A stretch of 14,451 bases of DNA from Pseudomonadota bacterium. GTDB taxonomy: Bacteria; Pseudomonadota; Gammaproteobacteria; Xanthomonadales; Xanthomonadaceae. Every line of letters starts with the position of its first letter. Within the stretch, counting starts at the first letter, position 1. The translations under genes were made by a program, and so were the position numbers. Under the pieces are notes generated by a model. The model was not told the origin of the DNA and searched no databases. It saw nothing but the letters and a program-made list of their open reading frames with translations. The stretch lies in contig JAHWKC010000020.1 in assembly GCA_019348095.1 (NCBI GenBank), forward strand, positions 1-14,451, given 5' to 3'. Of the stretch, positions 1 through 6,974 are shown one piece after another.

Positions 1-592
1 TCACCTCGGTCCAGCCGCGCTGTTGGGCATGCGCGGCCATATCGAGCTTGCTGAAGTCCAGCAAGGGGCAGGAGAAGCGCCCGAATACGGCGTACTCCCT
101 GGACCCCTCGAACTGCGGATCCAGCCGAAAGGTGCGGTAGCCATGCGGGTCGGTCTGGGCCGCTACGAACGGTGCGACGACCGGATGCGCCTTGTCGTCC
201 TTGTGGATGCACAACTCCATGTCCTGGATGCCGTTCTGCATGCAGAAGCGGGCCAGCCAGTCGTACTGCTCGCCGATGGAGCTTTCGCTGCGCACGCTTC
301 TGTATGCCGCCTCGATGGCCTCATCGCGCTCGACCAGGGAAACCCCGAACGCTCGCGTCGGAAGCAGCGCCGCCGCGTCCGGGAAATCCCGCAGCAGGCG
401 GGCCCGGATGCGATCCATCGTCATGATCTCGACCGCGCTGGACGGTCGCGCCGCATCAATCAGGTAATGCGGAATGACCGGACGCCTGAAGTCAATCAGC
501 AGTCGGAGCAACTGGAACGTCGAATCCCATCCGCCGGTCCACAGCAGGTTGACGGCGAAAGGATCGCGTTGAGCGGGTAAGTCGGCTCCCAT
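1..592 (-). CDS. Uncharacterised PP-loop ATPase-like protein (N-terminal part, 3' end outside window)
   Basis: I translated this strand directly; 197 codons are open from an ATG at 592 to the window edge. The N-terminus reads VNLLWTGGWDSTFQLLRLL. The TGGWDS at residues 19-24 matches the SGGxDS pyrophosphate-binding loop of N-type ATP pyrophosphatases (QueC, TilS and GuaA superfamily), directly after a hydrophobic beta-strand as expected. The rest includes a conserved-looking patch, FCMQNGIQDMELCIHKDD, at roughly residues 115-135. An in-frame TGA lies 11 codons upstream of the ATG with no alternative start between, which fixes the start; the ribosome site is weak. The family probably activates a substrate by adenylation, but the substrate is unknown and I would not call it QueC. 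It is divergent from the MATE gene, which does not indicate a role. The plus-strand frame at 23-580 is its shadow. Confidence 0.75.
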   Translation of the reverse strand, partial: MGADLPAQRDPFAVNLLWTGGWDSTFQLLRLLIDFRRPVIPHYLIDAARPSSAVEIMTMDRIRARLLRDFPDAAALLPTRAFGVSLVERDEAIEAAYRSVRSESSIGEQYDWLARFCMQNGIQDMELCIHKDDKAHPVVAPFVAAQTDPHGYRTFRLDPQFEGSREYAVFGRFSCPLLDFSKLDMAAHAQQRGWTEV

Positions 593-637
593 GGGGCACG
601 CTCGTGGTCGGTTTGCTCAGTGATGTCGGCCAGCCGA

Positions 638-672
638 ACTGTCGGTCGGCAGGTCGGGCCGACTTCGACAGT
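638..672. promoter_or_regulatory. Bulged inverted repeat in the divergent PP-loop/MATE gap
   Basis: ACTGTCG (638-644) pairs with CGACAGT (666-672), and GTCGG (645-649) pairs with CCGAC (659-663) across a 2-nt TT bulge, leaving a 9-nt loop. It starts 46 bases upstream of the PP-loop ATG on the minus strand. It could be an operator or a 5'-leader structure. The rest of the gap 593-903 shows no gene and no convincing -35/-10 pair to me. Confidence 0.4.
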
Positions 673-903
673 GCCCGGCGCAGACGTGGCGGCTGCAGTT
701 ACCGTTCAAGCAGGGGGCCAGAGTACGTCTGGAGAGTTATCGGAAAGTGATGGGTTACCGGCATCGGAGGCGGTCCGCGCAGCTGCCGGATCGGCTGCGG
801 TTCCCGTGTCGATTCCGGTGCCGCCGGTTCGTCGTACTCCTGAGTCGGTATGACGGAATCTCGTCCTACCATTCCTTTGTCCAGCCAACGACGGACCTCC
901 AGG

Positions 904-2364
904 ATGAGCACCGAACCGCATCCCACCCTCGAAGCCGAGCCCACTACCGCAACAGCGGCGTTTGCGGCCGCGCCACCGACCCCCTCGCTCTGGTCCGAAC
1001 TGCGCGAGGCGATCCGCGGCACCGGCGCGGACTACACGCGAATCCCGCTGCGGCGCGCGGTGTTCCTGCTCGCGGTGCCGATGGTGCTGGAACTGGTGCT
1101 GGAGTCCACGTTCGCGGTGGTGGACATCTTCTTCGTCGCCAAGCTCGGGGCATCGGCGGTGGCGACGGTCGGGCTGACCGAGAGTTACCTGTTCCTGCTG
1201 TACGCGATCGCGATGGGGCTGGCGATGGCGGTGACGGCGGTGGTCGCGCGGCGCATCGGCGAGCACAAGCGCGAGGAGGCCGCGGTCACGGCGGTGCAGG
1301 CGATCTGGATCGCGGTGCTGGTGTCGGCGCCGCTCGCGCTGATCGGCATCGTGTTCGCGCAGGACCTGCTGCGGCTGATGGGCGCCGATGCGTGGACGCT
1401 GGAGCACGGCTACCGCTACATGCAGTGGACGCTCGGCGGCAACGCCGTGATCATGCTGCTGTTCGTGATCAACGCGATCTTCCGCGGCGCCGGAGACGCG
1501 GCCGCCGCGATGCGCGTGCTGTGGGTCACCAACGGGCTGAACATCGTGCTCGACCCGATGCTGATCTTCGGTTTCGGCCCGATCCCGGCGATGGGCGTCG
1601 AGGGCGCGGCCATCGCCACCAACATCGGCCGCGGCGTGGGCGTGTTGATGCAGCTGTGGATCCTGTTCCGTGGCGGAAAACACATTCGTGTGCTGCGTGC
1701 GCAGCTCGCGCTGCATGGCGCGACGATGCTCGGCATCGTGCGCACCTCGCTCGGCGGCATCGGCCAGATGATCGTGGCGATGACCTCGTGGATCTTCCTG
1801 ATGCGCATCCTCGCGAGCATCGGCAGCGAGGCGGTCGCCGGCGCGACGATAGCGATCCGCATCATGATGTTCACGATGATGCCGGCCTGGGGCATGTCGA
1901 ATGCGGCGGCGACGCTGGTCGGCCAGAACCTCGGCGCCGAGCAGCCGGGCCGCGCCGAGGCCTCGGTGTGGCGGATCGGCTGGTACAACATGGCCTACAT
2001 GCTCGCCGTGTCGGTGGTGTTCTTGCTGGTCCCGGACCGGTTGATCGGGTTGTTCAGTCCTGACCCCGCAGTGATCGCGACCGGTGCCGAATGGCTGCGG
2101 ATCCTGTCGTATTCGTTCTTCGTCTACGGCTGGTGGATGGTCGCGGTGCAGGCGTTCAACGGCGCCGGCGATACGATGACGCCGACCAAGATCAACCTGG
2201 TGTTCTTCTGGCTGATCCAGATCCCGCTGGCGTGGCTGCTCGCCATCCACCTGGACTGGCAGGCGTCGGGCGTGTTCTGGGGCGTGTTCGTCTCGGAGAC
2301 CTCGGTGGGGCTGTTCACCCTGTGGCTGTTCACGCGCGGCGGGTGGAAAACGATGAAGGTTTAG
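904..2364 (+). CDS. MATE family multidrug/toxin efflux transporter
   Basis: A 486-residue polytopic inner-membrane protein of the multidrug and toxic compound extrusion family, which exports cationic drugs or metabolites in exchange for Na+ or H+. Family features include RRAVFLLAVPMVLELVLES near the N-terminus, then VDIFFVAKLGASAVATVGL, an FRGAGD segment and its second-half equivalent FNGAGDTMTP, and VGQNLGA in the second half; the two halves repeat, with about 12 hydrophobic segments. The length fits the family (about 440-490). The frame is open from an ATG at 850, which would add 18 polar residues. I prefer the ATG at 904, but neither start has a clear Shine-Dalgarno. The gene stands alone, with a divergent gene before it and a convergent one 27 bases after its stop. 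The substrate cannot be read from the sequence. Confidence 0.92.
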   Translation: MSTEPHPTLEAEPTTATAAFAAAPPTPSLWSELREAIRGTGADYTRIPLRRAVFLLAVPMVLELVLESTFAVVDIFFVAKLGASAVATVGLTESYLFLLYAIAMGLAMAVTAVVARRIGEHKREEAAVTAVQAIWIAVLVSAPLALIGIVFAQDLLRLMGADAWTLEHGYRYMQWTLGGNAVIMLLFVINAIFRGAGDAAAAMRVLWVTNGLNIVLDPMLIFGFGPIPAMGVEGAAIATNIGRGVGVLMQLWILFRGGKHIRVLRAQLALHGATMLGIVRTSLGGIGQMIVAMTSWIFLMRILASIGSEAVAGATIAIRIMMFTMMPAWGMSNAAATLVGQNLGAEQPGRAEASVWRIGWYNMAYMLAVSVVFLLVPDRLIGLFSPDPAVIATGAEWLRILSYSFFVYGWWMVAVQAFNGAGDTMTPTKINLVFFWLIQIPLAWLLAIHLDWQASGVFWGVFVSETSVGLFTLWLFTRGGWKTMKV

Positions 2365-2391
2365 GCGTAAAACCCACCTGCATCGGCAGGC

Positions 2392-2799
2392 TCAATGCGG
2401 GTCGAATGCATCCAGGATCGGGCACGGCCCCGCGTCGGACGTACTGCAACTGCGGGCCAGCCGCGACAGCGCATCACGCGCGCGCTGCAGGTCTTCTATC
2501 TTCGTGTCGAGCGCGGCGATGCGCTGGGTCGCGAGATCGTGGACGCGAGTGCGGTCGCGGGTCGCGTCGAGAGCGAGCAACTCGCCGATTTCGTCGAGGG
2601 TGAAGCCGGCGGCCTGAGCGGCGCGGATGAAGCGCAGGCGGCGCAGGTCGGCTTCGTCGTAGCGGCGCATGCCGCTGCGGGCCTCGTCGCTGGAAGGTCG
2701 AGAGGGCGCGTGCAGCAGCCCACGCCGTTGGTAGTAGCGGATGGTTTCAACGCCGACGCCGCCATGTCGGGCGAGCACCGAGATCGACATGCCGGTCAT
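2392..2799 (-). CDS. MerR-family transcriptional regulator, mer-like but lacking the Cys82 ligand
   Basis: A 135-residue MerR-family activator. The DNA-binding domain is clear: helix-turn-helix SISVLARHGGVGVETIRYYQ (about 5-24), the wing around MRRYDEADLRRLRFI (44-58), then a dimerisation helix (about 86-115). It resembles mercury-type MerR in having a C-terminal CxxxxxxxC-P-I-L segment (Cys118, Cys126). In Tn501 MerR the Hg ligands are Cys82, Cys117 and Cys126; an ungapped alignment of the ELL-x-L region puts Arg83 where Cys82 belongs, and the loop between the last two cysteines is one residue shorter. The effector may therefore not be Hg(II) in the classical mode. The longer frame from 2856 reads through the operator. 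The start at 2799 is chosen because GGAG (2806-2809) sits 6 nt upstream of it. Divergent from the Grx-MauE gene, its likely target. Confidence 0.88.
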   Translation of the reverse strand: MTGMSISVLARHGGVGVETIRYYQRRGLLHAPSRPSSDEARSGMRRYDEADLRRLRFIRAAQAAGFTLDEIGELLALDATRDRTRVHDLATQRIAALDTKIEDLQRARDALSRLARSCSTSDAGPCPILDAFDPH

Positions 2800-2801
2800 G
2801 C

Positions 2802-2833
2802 TTGACTCCGTGCCGTGGTACGGAATGTATATA
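2802..2833 (+). promoter_or_regulatory. MerR-type promoter/operator for the glutaredoxin-MauE gene
   Basis: The -35 TTGACT (2802-2807) runs straight into the dyad CCGTGC-cgtg-GTACGG (2808-2823), followed by TATATA (2828-2833). The -35 to -10 spacer is 20 bp (19 if GTATAT is taken), the stretched spacing that MerR-family activators untwist. The dyad differs from the well-known mer operator (CCGTAC-N4-GTACGG) at one position. Because the site starts three bases upstream of the regulator's ATG, it should also autoregulate the minus-strand gene. Confidence 0.82.
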
Positions 2834-2886
2834 GGTGCCGGTCCCGCTTCTGACAAGCGTTCCCGGACAAGTCATGGAGTCATGAG

Positions 2887-3645
2887 ATGAATGCAATCAC
2901 TGGCAAACACGCGACCGTGCATCGCATGGTCATGGACGCGCACGTCTGTCCGTACGGCGTCAAAGCCGTGGATCTGCTTCGCCGCAAGGGCTACACGGTC
3001 GACGACCGTTGGCTTGGAACGCGCGAGCAGACCGAGGCGTTCAAGGCCGAACACGGCGTCAAGACCACGCCGCAGGTGTTCATCGACGGACAGCGCATCG
3101 GCGGCTACGACGATCTGCGCCGGCATGTGGGCCTGACGGTGCGCGACCCGAAGGCGACCACCTACCGCCCGGTCATCGCGCTGTTCGTGATGACCGGGCT
3201 GATGGCCGCGGCCGCGAGCTTTGCGGTATTCGACACCGTGCTGACGGTACGCGCGGCCGAGTGGTTCATTGCGATCAGCATGTGCGTGCTGGCGATCCTC
3301 AAACTGCAGGACATCGAATCGTTCTCCAGCATGTTCCTGGGCTACGACCTGCTCGCGCAGCGCTGGGTGCCGTACTCGTACATCTATCCGTTCGCCGAGG
3401 CGCTGGCCGGCGTGCTGATGCTGGCCGGTGCTCTGACGTGGCTGTCGGTGCCGGTCGCGCTGTTCATCGGCGGCATCGGTGCGGTGTCGGTGTTCAAGGC
3501 GGTCTACATCGACAGGCGCGACATCAAGTGCGCCTGCGTGGGCGGCAACAGCAAGGTGCCGCTGGGCTTCGTGTCGCTGACCGAGAACCTGATGATGGTC
3601 GGCATGGCGTTGTGGATGCTGACCGGCGCAAGCGGGCACGCGTAG
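2887..3645 (+). CDS. Glutaredoxin-MauE/DoxX-like membrane fusion protein
   Basis: 252 residues in two parts. Residues 10-85 form a glutaredoxin/thioredoxin-fold domain with the active-site motif CPYG (Cys21, single cysteine), the cis-proline segment TPQVFIDG (61-68) and GGYDDL (72-77). Residues 95-246 contain four or five membrane segments of the MauE/DoxX-like redox-associated family, with a CAC motif at 215-217 in a loop (DIKCACVGG) and the segment VPLGFVSLTENLMM. The likely role is moving thiol-disulfide equivalents to or across the inner membrane, or handling a thiophilic metal. The start has GGAG at 2876-2879, 7 nt upstream. The upstream mer-type promoter and divergent MerR gene suggest induction by metal or redox stress. 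The domain assignment is firm; the substrate is unknown. Confidence 0.87.
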   Translation: MNAITGKHATVHRMVMDAHVCPYGVKAVDLLRRKGYTVDDRWLGTREQTEAFKAEHGVKTTPQVFIDGQRIGGYDDLRRHVGLTVRDPKATTYRPVIALFVMTGLMAAAASFAVFDTVLTVRAAEWFIAISMCVLAILKLQDIESFSSMFLGYDLLAQRWVPYSYIYPFAEALAGVLMLAGALTWLSVPVALFIGGIGAVSVFKAVYIDRRDIKCACVGGNSKVPLGFVSLTENLMMVGMALWMLTGASGHA

Positions 3646-3647
3646 GA

Positions 3648-3662
3648 CGGGGTTCAACCCCG
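3648..3662 (+). terminator. Short hairpin just after the Grx-MauE stop
   Basis: CGGGGTT-C-AACCCCG begins 2 nt after the TAG stop. No T-run follows, so it may be a weak terminator or a 3'-end stabiliser. A second small hairpin, TGCCGC-tatcgt-GCGGCA (3704-3721), lies further on. Both sit in the 150-nt gap before the esterase gene. Confidence 0.4.
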
Positions 3663-3795
3663 CCGATACCCGAGACCCGCCGGGCCGCGCGAGCTCGCCG
3701 TATTGCCGCTATCGTGCGGCAGGGTGAATGTCCCGGGCTTGAGTCCGAGCCGTAGGGCCGCATGTCAGCTCACGCCATCAATAGAAGGGAATGTC

Positions 3796-4980
3796 ATGAC
3801 CTGCCGCAGATTGATGCTGTTCTTGCTGCTGTGCCTGCCGCTCGTGTTCTGCGCCAACGGATTTGCCGGTACGGCTGTACCGATCGTCATCGGCGAGTCG
3901 CGGCAGCTGCATTCGGCGGTGCTCGACGAGGATCGCACCTACCAGGTGTTCCTGCCCGACAGCTACGCCTGGGCGCAAGGCCGGCGCTATCCGGTGTTGT
4001 ACGTGCTCGACGGCAAATCGCATTACGCGCATACCGCCGCCTCGGTCGACTATCTCGCCGCCCAGGGCGAGATTCCCGAGATGATCGTGGTCGCGGTCGC
4101 CAGCACGAACCGCGTGCGCGACTTCACCCAGACCGACTGGGCGAGCCATTGGGTGGGCGGAGGTGGTGCCGACAATTTCTTGCGCTTCCTGTCCAGCGAA
4201 TTGATCCCGGAGGTCGAGCGCAGCTACCGCGCCGATGGCTTCCGCATCCTCTCCGGGCATTCCGCCGGCGGGCAATTCGCGCTGCATGGGCTGACCTCCG
4301 AGCCCACCCTGTTCAAGGCGTACTTCGCGCTGAGTCCAAGCTTGGACTGGGATGACCGTATGCCGCAGCGCTCATTGCAACAGGCACTGCGGGCCGCGGA
4401 ATCATTGCCGGCCTTCCTGTACGTCGCGCGCTCGGACGATGCCGGTCAGGCGCTGGCGGATTATGAGGCGCTGGTGGCGACACTGCGCGACGACTCGCCG
4501 CAGGGGTTCCGCTGGCACGCCCAGGCATTCCCCGAGGAAACCCATGGTGGCATGCCGTTGCTGGCACAGATCGATGCGCTGCGTTCGCTCTACGCGGGCT
4601 ACCACGTCCACAACGATCAGCTTGGAGAAGGATTGGCGGCAATCGAGCAACGCTACCGCAAGGTTTCCGAGGCAGTGAATTGGCCGATGGCCGTTCCCGA
4701 AGACGTGATCAACCGGCTTGGCTACGCCGCCCTGGGTAAGGGTAGAACCGAGGACGCGATCGCCTTGTTCAGACGCAACGTTGACGCCAGCCCCGGGTCG
4801 GCCAACGCCTGGGACAGCCTCGCCGACGGATACGCGGCAGCGGAGCAGTGGTCCGATGCCGTGAACGCCGCCGAGCAAAGCCTGGCCCTGGCCGCGCGCT
4901 ATCAGCTGCCGAGCCACGAGTACTTCGCTGGACAGCTGAAGAAAATGCAGGGGCACCTGCAACAGCGGTCGGCTGACTGA
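3796..4980 (+). CDS. Exported alpha/beta-hydrolase (esterase D-like) with C-terminal TPR-like region
   Basis: A 394-residue secreted or periplasmic serine hydrolase of the putative-esterase family (PF00756 type, as in enterobactin esterase-like proteins). Residues 1-25 are a signal peptide (MTCRRL, a Leu-rich core, then ANGFAG). There is no proper lipobox: the residues before Cys19 are V-F. The catalytic core runs from about 33 to 270: RRYPVLYVLDG (63-73), the nucleophile motif GHSAGG with Ser156, and a probable catalytic His250 (EETHGG); the acid is perhaps Asp214 or Asp215. Residues 305-370 look like one or two TPR helix pairs (LGYAALGKGRTEDAIALF, then NAWDSLADGYAAAEQW). The ATG at 3796 has AGAAGGGA about 5 nt upstream; an earlier in-frame ATG at 3703 would place 31 residues before the signal peptide and is rejected. 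The substrate (siderophore ester, acyl ester or other) is unknown. Confidence 0.87.
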   Translation: MTCRRLMLFLLLCLPLVFCANGFAGTAVPIVIGESRQLHSAVLDEDRTYQVFLPDSYAWAQGRRYPVLYVLDGKSHYAHTAASVDYLAAQGEIPEMIVVAVASTNRVRDFTQTDWASHWVGGGGADNFLRFLSSELIPEVERSYRADGFRILSGHSAGGQFALHGLTSEPTLFKAYFALSPSLDWDDRMPQRSLQQALRAAESLPAFLYVARSDDAGQALADYEALVATLRDDSPQGFRWHAQAFPEETHGGMPLLAQIDALRSLYAGYHVHNDQLGEGLAAIEQRYRKVSEAVNWPMAVPEDVINRLGYAALGKGRTEDAIALFRRNVDASPGSANAWDSLADGYAAAEQWSDAVNAAEQSLALAARYQLPSHEYFAGQLKKMQGHLQQRSAD

Positions 4981-4998
4981 AAATCCCCGTCGCAGCCT

Positions 4999-5029
4999 CG
5001 CGCGTGCCGATGCGGCGTCGGCACGCGCG
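4999..5029. terminator. Perfect 12-bp hairpin between convergent genes
   Basis: CGCGCGTGCCGA (4999-5010) and TCGGCACGCGCG (5018-5029) are exact reverse complements around a 7-nt loop. It lies 18 nt after the esterase stop and 11 nt beyond the DUF1428 stop on the other strand, so it probably serves both genes as a bidirectional terminator. There is no U-tract, as is common in GC-rich genomes. Confidence 0.7.
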
Positions 5030-5040
5030 GGCTGGGGACG

Positions 5041-5406
5041 TCAGGCCCTCGAGCCCAGATCCACCACCGGCGCGAAGCCGCCGAAGATCATGCGTGCGCC
5101 GTCGAACGGCATCGGGTTGGTCTTGGGGTCCATGCGCGGGTCTTCCATCATCTTCTTGAAGCCGGCGTCGCGCGTCGCCTTGTCGGGCCACTCGACCCAG
5201 GAGAACACGACGGTCTCGTCGTCCCTGGCCTGGACGGCGCGCTGGAAGTCGGTCTGCTTGCCGGCGGGAACATCGTCGCCCCAGCACTCCAGGACGCGGG
5301 TTGCGCCGTACTCGATGAACACCGGGTCGAAAGTGTTGGCGTGGTCGATGAACTTCTGCTTGTCGGCGGTGGGGACGGCGATGACGAAACCATCGATGTA
5401 GGACAT
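5041..5406 (-). CDS. DUF1428 family protein (YbaA-like)
   Basis: 121 residues beginning MSYIDGFVIAVPTADKQKF, with FIEYGATRVLECWGDDVPAGK, VVFSWVEWPDKATRD and the tail DGARMIFGGFAPV, all characteristic of DUF1428 (PF07237; E. coli YbaA). The family has a dimeric alpha-beta barrel (ferredoxin-like) fold and no established biochemical function. It is a small soluble cytoplasmic protein. The start at 5406 is preceded by AGGAG with an 8-nt spacer and matches the family N-terminus. The frame is open for 82 further codons upstream, but that translation has no family character. Monocistronic, convergent with the esterase gene. Confidence 0.92.
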   Translation of the reverse strand: MSYIDGFVIAVPTADKQKFIDHANTFDPVFIEYGATRVLECWGDDVPAGKQTDFQRAVQARDDETVVFSWVEWPDKATRDAGFKKMMEDPRMDPKTNPMPFDGARMIFGGFAPVVDLGSRA

Positions 5407-5772
5407 GGGGTGTCTCCTGTTGGTGTCGGGGGGGTACTGGACCGGGCAGGACCATCGGGCCGAGCTTCCAGGGCCGCCGAGGTGAGCACCGACCACGGAC
5501 GGGGTCCGTCGCGGGGGCCGCGCGCGCTCCGGTGCATCAATATGCTGGTCCTGACAAAGGCGACGAACGGGTGCGCCGGAAATCGACACGCTCGTCGCGG
5601 CGTTCAGTTTTTTGCAACGACAAAGGTGGACCGCTGGGCGCTCTCCTCTCACGCAGACGCCTTGGGAGAACTCTCCGCGGAGAGCGACTGCGCCATGAGA
5701 CCCTGGTGTCGGTCAGTGATACGTTGACGCGAGCCGCCCGACGCAGTGTCCCCGGCCCAAGGCAAATAGCCC
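5407..5772. other. 366-nt divergent intergenic region upstream of DUF1428 and AraC-type genes
   Basis: No coding sequence has a plausible start, family match or codon bias here. The region should hold both promoters, but I could not identify a clean -35/-10 pair for either gene. It contains a T-run (TTTTTT, about 5609-5614) and the inverted-repeat cluster at 5665-5684, listed separately. Confidence 0.6.
5665..5684. promoter_or_regulatory. Alternating inverted repeats with a 14-bp perfect palindrome upstream of the AraC-type gene
   Basis: The order is GGAGA-AC-TCTCC-GC-GGAGA: the middle arm (5672-5676) can pair with either flank (5665-5669 or 5679-5683). CTCTCCGCGGAGAG (5671-5684) is a perfect palindrome. 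It lies 88 bp upstream of the AraC-type ATG. A fourth TCTCC is at 5642-5646. It looks like an operator for a dimeric regulator, possibly the adjacent one; this is inference. Confidence 0.4.
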
Positions 5773-6915
5773 ATGCAAGAACTCGACGTAGTCGTGCGCG
5801 TGGCGGCCGCCACGCTGCTGCTGGCGCTCGCGCTGCTGCTCGCCCGTGATGCGCGTCGCCACCGGATCGTCTGGTTCTTTGTCCCCTTCGCGCTGGGTCT
5901 GTGCGGGTTCCTTGCCGGCAATACGCCCGATGCGGTGTTGACGCTGTCGGGCGGTCCGGCCGCGCTGGCTGGCCTGCTCAGTGGGAACGCCGCGATATTC
6001 CTGTGGTGGTTCTGCCTGGCCCTCTTCGACGATGACTTCCGGCCGGGACCACTTGGGCTAGGCGTCGGCGGCACCTGGTTCGTTATCGCGCTGCTCGATC
6101 GCGGCATCCTTGATTCGGGCTTCGCAAGGGCCGGCCTGTCCTGGGTGCTGGTCGCCATGGGCGTGGCCATGGTCGGCCACGTCGCCTATCGCCTGCTGCG
6201 CGACCTGGAGGGCGACCTGGTGGAGGCGCGTCGAAGCGCGCGCTCAAGCCTCGTCGCCGCGCTCGCGATGCTCCTGCTGCTGGACCTGGGCGTGGACCTT
6301 GTCCTTGGCTTCGACTGGAAGCCGCAGTGGTTCACCGTCGCGCAGAATGCCGCCATCCTGCTGGTTGCCGCAGGGTTGACCGCCTGGTTGCTGCGGGGCG
6401 ATGCCAGCGTTCTGGCCTTCCGGTCCGCGGACGCCGCTGCCGTTGCGCCGGCGGGCGTCCCGGTCCCCGCACCGCGACAGACCCGAAGCGCACCAGACGC
6501 GCGGCTACTGTGCCGCCTGAACGAGCTGATGGTGGCCGAGCGCATTCACCGTGATCCCGACCTGACCTTCGCCGCGTTCGTGGCGCGGATGGGCGCGCCG
6601 GAGGCTGAGGTGCGGCGGCTGGTCAATCAGCAGCTCGGGGCCCGCCATTTCCGCAGTTTCCTCAACGCGCACCGCGTCGCGGAGGCGCGAGCAGCGCTTG
6701 CCGACCCGGCACGGGCGAACGAGAAGATGGTGGCGATCGCGTTTGACGCCGGATTCGCCTCGCTCGCCTCGTTCAACCGCGCCTTCAAACTGGCCGAAGG
6801 GCAGGCGCCGACCGGGTATCGAGCCGATGCGCTCCGGATCGACCGGTCTCGTGACGAGAGGGTGGATCCGGACGGCTCTCCAGAAGCGGAGCAGCGGCTC
6901 AGAACCGGGTTTTGA
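5773..6915 (+). CDS. Membrane-anchored AraC-family transcriptional regulator
   Basis: 380 residues. Residues 1-210 carry about six or seven hydrophobic segments (for example 7-23, 33-48, 62-85, 97-110, 121-140, 158-180, 188-207). After a Pro/Ala-rich linker (about 220-240), residues 245-355 form an AraC-type double helix-turn-helix DNA-binding domain: LTFAAFVARMGAPEAEVRRL, the linker helix HFRSFLNAHRVAEARAAL, then the hallmark second helix VAIAFDAGFASLASFNRAFK and the P-T-GYR ending. The first segments fit a membrane sensor with a cytoplasmic DNA-binding tail. The ligand is unknown. The ATG at 5773 follows AAGG about 10 nt upstream. The last 25 residues are charged and unlike the family core. 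The CPBP gene starts 59 nt after its stop on the same strand and may be co-transcribed. Confidence 0.9.
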   Translation: MQELDVVVRVAAATLLLALALLLARDARRHRIVWFFVPFALGLCGFLAGNTPDAVLTLSGGPAALAGLLSGNAAIFLWWFCLALFDDDFRPGPLGLGVGGTWFVIALLDRGILDSGFARAGLSWVLVAMGVAMVGHVAYRLLRDLEGDLVEARRSARSSLVAALAMLLLLDLGVDLVLGFDWKPQWFTVAQNAAILLVAAGLTAWLLRGDASVLAFRSADAAAVAPAGVPVPAPRQTRSAPDARLLCRLNELMVAERIHRDPDLTFAAFVARMGAPEAEVRRLVNQQLGARHFRSFLNAHRVAEARAALADPARANEKMVAIAFDAGFASLASFNRAFKLAEGQAPTGYRADALRIDRSRDERVDPDGSPEAEQRLRTGF

Positions 6916-6974
6916 GGAATGATCGTCGGGGTATTGAGCGGCACCCGGCACCGGCGCCGACTAGAGTGCGGCGC

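Noticed and set aside
23..580. 185-codon plus-strand frame at the left edge
   Set aside because: The minus strand gives a protein with a PP-loop motif and a defined start; the plus frame has no signature.
706..2250. 514-codon minus-strand frame opposite the MATE gene
   Set aside because: Rich in His, Arg, Asp and Gln in the pattern of antisense GC-rich DNA, with no family signature; the plus-strand MATE frame explains the region.
2395..2805. 136-codon plus-strand frame opposite merR
   Set aside because: The minus strand shows a complete MerR helix-turn-helix and Cys motif.
2800..2856. Upstream extension of the MerR frame to an ATG at 2856
   Set aside because: These 19 codons would be encoded by the mer-type operator and -10 itself; the ATG at 2799 has a good Shine-Dalgarno.
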